Position numbers and translations under genes: made by a program. Below, piece by piece: positions 7,432 to 9,728 of a stretch of 9,728 bases of DNA (position 1 is the stretch's first letter; each line of letters begins with the position of its first letter). Source of the DNA: Saprospiraceae bacterium. Lineage in GTDB: Bacteria > Bacteroidota > Bacteroidia > Chitinophagales > Saprospiraceae. A model generated the notes under the pieces. It did no database searches. It was not told the origin of the DNA and saw only the letters and a list, made by a program, of their open reading frames with translations. The DNA is taken from assembly GCA_016717145.1 (NCBI GenBank), contig JADKGD010000019.1, forward strand, positions 1-9,728, given 5' to 3'.

Positions 7432-7582
7432 CTACCACTTTCGTAAAATGCCTGTTATACACAGCCTTACTTAGTTTGAGTTTTGGCTGGAAAATTTTAA
7501 GAAAATGGAGTACTATATTATTTTTGACCCTAATAAAGATTTTTACGAAGGAGTTTCTATTAATTCTACGTTGGTATATAAA

Positions 7583-7957
7583 TCAGTTTGGAGATATTTT
7601 ATTATCTAAAATATATGGATTTGGTAGAACAACTATCATACCGTCGGCTCTTTGGAAACCGCATGTAATAGCTATTGTTTTGTCTAATATACTTTCATAA
7701 GTACTGTTTTCAGTTGGTGGAGATTCCATACCAAACGAATAATTTTCGTTTTTAGGAAATTTAAAGTCTGATAAATAGCCACCACGTTCAGTTTTTAATA
7801 TAGTTAGTTTTAATCCTGAATTATCTAAGAACTTGGATTTAAAAATAATGGGATCATTATCATTATCAAATATTATGGTTATAGTTGGGTAAGGCTCTGT
7901 TTTCGCCTGAACTATAAGGTTTACAGGTGTGAATTCATCAATTTTTTGTTTGTTCAT
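7583..7957 (-). CDS. 124-residue protein of unknown function
   Basis: The open frame runs from the ATG at 7957 (MNKQKIDEFTPVNLIVQAK) to the TGA at 7583-7585. Alternating hydrophobics (PTITIIFDND; LKLTILKTERGG; IAITCGFQRADGMIVVLP) predict a small beta-rich soluble domain. There is no signal peptide, membrane segment or catalytic motif. The visible end, DNKISPN, may be an artefact. Dropping one A from the AAA just before the stop continues as SPTDLYTNVELIETPS and ends at a TAA at 7543, which reads like a natural C-terminus. Upstream on the same strand is the 127-aa unknown, 180 bases away. No family is recognised, and no promoter element is clear in the AT-rich spacer 7958-8137. Confidence 0.6.
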   Translation of the reverse strand: MNKQKIDEFTPVNLIVQAKTEPYPTITIIFDNDNDPIIFKSKFLDNSGLKLTILKTERGGYLSDFKFPKNENYSFGMESPPTENSTYESILDKTIAITCGFQRADGMIVVLPNPYILDNKISPN

Positions 7958-8137
7958 TTTATTATGTTTTAGAAATTATTTATAAATTTAAAAGTTATGT
8001 TTCAGATACACGGATATAATATTTATGTTTTAAAGGTTACTAAATTTTATTATCAACGCATAATTTATTCATTTGGTTTGTTCAACTTACTAATAGGCGC
8101 AACTGTTTTTACCTGATAAAACTCGTAATTAGCTGAT
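7958..8137. other. AT-rich intergenic spacer
   Basis: The 180 bases between the two unknown genes contain no ORF, no exact -7 element and no GC-rich hairpin. The patch 8080-8110, containing TAGGCGCAAC, is less AT-rich than the rest but has no identifiable role. Confidence 0.4.
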
Positions 8138-8520
8138 TTACATACCTTTATTGTTTCTTTTTGTCTGTGTAGGTTTTATAAATCTAAGTATCACTTCATT
8201 TTCTGACATTGATTTTATAATAAATGGGTTAAATGACAATTCTCCGTTTTCTTCTTTTATTATAAATATATTAGTCCTTCCAAATGACGTTTCATAAATC
8301 ATTTTACCATTTACATTGATTGTTTTGGTTGGGTCAAAGTCTACTAAAAATTTTCTAAAGAAACATCGTCATGTTTTGATGGTAGTTTAGAAATTAAAAC
8401 CTTAAACTGACTGTTTGTTAAATCATCCAAGACCGGTAACCTTTTCCAATATTCATTAGGAACTAAATTTGTAAGAACTTTTAAAAATTCTCTTTCTTTC
8501 TTATTTATTACTAAATCCAT
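8138..8520 (-). CDS. 127-residue protein of unknown function, one frame break
   Basis: The ATG at 8520 is preceded by AAGAGG at good spacing, which favours it over an in-frame ATG at 8574 that overlaps the end of the TSP3 gene. The first part, MDLVINKKEREFLKVLTNLV to KHDDVSLENF, stops at a TAG (8344-8346). The -1 frame continues without gap as LVDFDPTKTINVNGK, SFGRTNIFIIKEENG and MSENEVILRFIKPT and ends at a TAA (8138-8140). Adding one T to the five-T run gives exactly 128 codons. The first half looks helical and charged, the second beta-rich. The break lies on A AAT TTT, a heptamer that would suit -1 slippage, but a lost T is simpler given the other lesions here. No family is recognised. It lies 41 bases after the TSP3 gene. 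Confidence 0.6.
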
Positions 8521-8561
8521 AATCCTCTTATTATGATTATTGATTAATAAAATTGAAGTTT

Positions 8562-9728
8562 TTATTGTGGACATATAACCGGAATTGCCTGTAATACATT
8601 ACCGTTCATTTTAAGGATAAAACACTGTCCTTGGTAGTTTTTCAAAATGATACCCTTTTCTGGATTGTCAATGTACAAAGTACCATTGGATAAATGAAGT
8701 TCTGTTTTGGGTTCAGTGGTATTTATTCCTACTTTGGGGAAATCTTCACAGGCATCTCCTATACCATTATTGTTTTGATCTGTCTGGAATTGATTTGGAT
8801 AGTTCGGACAGTTGTCAGTTGAATCAAAAATTCCATCACAGTCTGTATCCAATGGTTCACAGGCATCTCCTATACCATTATTGTTGCAGTCCTGTTGATT
8901 TGCGTTTGGTGTGTTGGGGCAATTATCACATGAATCACCTTTTCCATCATTGTCAACGTCCTCTTGATTACTATTGGATATGTTAACACAATTATCGCAC
9001 AAATCGCCAACACCATCATTATCAGCATCAAACTGATTGATATTTGAAGTGTTAATACAATTATCACAAACATTACCTATTCCATCACTATCTGTGTCCA
9101 CCTGATCAGCGTTGGATATAATTCTACAATTATCAATATTATCATTGACTCCATCAGCATCTGAATCCTGACATGCATTACCTATTCCATTATTATTCCA
9201 GTCTGCCTGATCGGTATTGGGTATTGATGGACGGTTGTCGTTTGAATCATTTAGTCCATCTGTATCTGTGTCTGAATTAGTATCACACTTGTTTCCTATT
9301 CCATTGTTATTGGCATCTGCCTGATCTGTGTTTGAGATACAAGGACAGTTGTCGATGTTGTCCGTAACTTTTTCACCATCCGAATCTGATGCGGTATCAC
9401 AAACATTGCCTATTCCATTATTGTTGCAGTCTGCCTGATCGGTATTGGGTATTGATGGACAGTTGTCGTTTGAATCATTTAGTCCATCTGTATCTGTGTC
9501 TGAATTAGTATCACACTTGTTTCCTATTCCATTGTTATTGGCATCTGCCTGATCTGTGTTTGAGATACAAGGACAGTTGTCGATGTTGTCCGTCACTGTG
9601 TCACCATCGGAATCTGATGCGGTATCACATTTATTGCCTATTCCATTGCCGTTACAGTCTGCCTGATCGGCATTTGGTATTGTTGGACAGTTGTCTGTAA
9701 AGTCATATATTCCATCTGTATCTGTGTC
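8562..9728 (-). CDS. thrombospondin type 3 repeat protein, 5' end beyond window
   Basis: 388 C-terminal residues are visible in one clean frame that stays open at the right edge, so the N-terminus and any signal peptide are missing. Residues 1-327 are about ten TSP3-type calcium-binding repeats with DSDGD, DTDTDGLND and NNNGIGDAC cores and the intervening pattern DNCPxxPNxDQxD. The Asp and Asn side chains would chelate Ca2+, and the Cys residues would form disulfides outside the cytoplasm. Residues 328-388 form a different tail containing VGINTTEPKTELHL, NPEKGIILK and VLQAIPVICPQ. Such tails follow repeat stalks in Bacteroidota surface proteins, and I associate this version with Saprospiraceae. 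The protein is probably a secreted or cell-surface rigid stalk. No type IX secretion C-terminal signal is apparent. The gene shows no lesions, unlike the left half of the window. Confidence 0.93.
   Translation of the reverse strand, partial: DTDTDGIYDFTDNCPTIPNADQADCNGNGIGNKCDTASDSDGDTVTDNIDNCPCISNTDQADANNNGIGNKCDTNSDTDTDGLNDSNDNCPSIPNTDQADCNNNGIGNVCDTASDSDGEKVTDNIDNCPCISNTDQADANNNGIGNKCDTNSDTDTDGLNDSNDNRPSIPNTDQADWNNNGIGNACQDSDADGVNDNIDNCRIISNADQVDTDSDGIGNVCDNCINTSNINQFDADNDGVGDLCDNCVNISNSNQEDVDNDGKGDSCDNCPNTPNANQQDCNNNGIGDACEPLDTDCDGIFDSTDNCPNYPNQFQTDQNNNGIGDACEDFPKVGINTTEPKTELHLSNGTLYIDNPEKGIILKNYQGQCFILKMNGNVLQAIPVICPQ
9181..9728 (-). repeat. 228-bp tandem repeat within the TSP3 gene
   Basis: Copies begin at 9181, 9409 and 9637, a constant period of 228 bases (76 codons); the last copy is cut by the window edge. 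The first two copies are nearly identical over about 165 bases (9202-9367 against 9430-9595), far closer than the other TSP3 repeats are to each other, which implies recent duplication or gene conversion. Such identity also risks assembly collapse, so the true copy number could be higher. Confidence 0.85.

Larger units (their letters stand above)
7019..7542. other. long AT-rich spacer, no confident gene
   Basis: The region between the PLD-like gene and the 124-aa ORF holds short repeats but no convincing gene. An 11-base direct repeat ATTTATGTAAA occurs at 7276-7286 and 7321-7331. A run of six C lies near 7343-7348. An imperfect inverted pair GGCAGTAC / GTACCGCC occurs at 7392-7399 and 7424-7431. 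The GC-richer patch 7424-7470 stands out from its surroundings and could be a cassette boundary. A plus-strand frame from ATG 7506 encodes about 34 residues (MEYYIIFDPNKDFYEG and on) but has stops on both sides and overlaps the end of the next gene. Confidence 0.4.

Noticed and set aside
7422..7700. 92-codon plus-strand frame, including the 34-codon MEYYIIFDPNKDFYEG stretch in another frame
   Set aside because: It overlaps the 124-aa minus-strand gene, has odd hydrophobic composition, and no start or neighbour supports it. The short stretch has stops on both sides.
8080..8140. Integron attC site
   Set aside because: GTT-type core ends do not match the RYYYAAC / GTTRRRY consensus, and no paired arms form.
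8795..9073. Open frames on both strands inside the TSP3 gene
   Set aside because: They arise from the repetitive codon pattern of the TSP3 repeats.
9181..9728. CRISPR array
   Set aside because: The repeat unit is 228 bases, lies within one coding frame, and has no short conserved repeat with unique spacers.

Overview
The window looks like Bacteroidota DNA, possibly from a Saprospiraceae-like member. The clues are AT-rich sequence, a MurA with Asp in place of the catalytic Cys, a bacterial geranylgeranylglyceryl-phosphate (GGGP) synthase, TAnnTTTG-type promoter elements, and a long thrombospondin type 3 (TSP3) repeat protein with a C-terminal tail of a kind I associate with Saprospiraceae. 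The family names come from recognising motifs by eye; no search was run.

Left half (1 to about 5250): a block of housekeeping genes, all recognisable and all broken. On the + strand are citrate synthase (184-1465) and, 12 bases later, glycine cleavage H protein (1478-1865). Convergent to them on the - strand are murA (3189-1888), then the pair GGGP synthase (5082-4311) and rsgA (4314-3370), whose reconstructed ends share an ATGA stop/start overlap. Each pseudogene has about the full length of its family, but the reading frame keeps changing. Damage is worst at the left (about twenty lesions in citrate synthase plus gcvH) and falls to a handful in GGGP synthase. Many lesions are single bases missing from short homopolymers. 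Poor consensus near a contig end explains this at least as well as real gene decay.

Junction (5216-5333): a strong hairpin terminator, a 24-base match to a tRNA 3' end without the rest of the tRNA, and two perfect 11-bp direct repeats. This looks like one end of an element integrated in a tRNA gene, with the element lying to the right. No integrase is visible in the window.

Right half (about 5340-9728): all genes lie on the - strand and look accessory. In transcription order they are a secreted TSP3-repeat, calcium-binding-type protein (open at the right edge), a 127-aa unknown with one frame break, a 124-aa unknown, a 174-aa protein with a faint phospholipase-D-like C-terminus (one frame break), a 275-aa four-helix membrane protein 12 bases downstream of it, and a 61-codon ORF with an internal TAA. 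The degenerate PLD-like plus membrane-protein pair is the best candidate for an undescribed two-gene system. Its function cannot be read from sequence alone.
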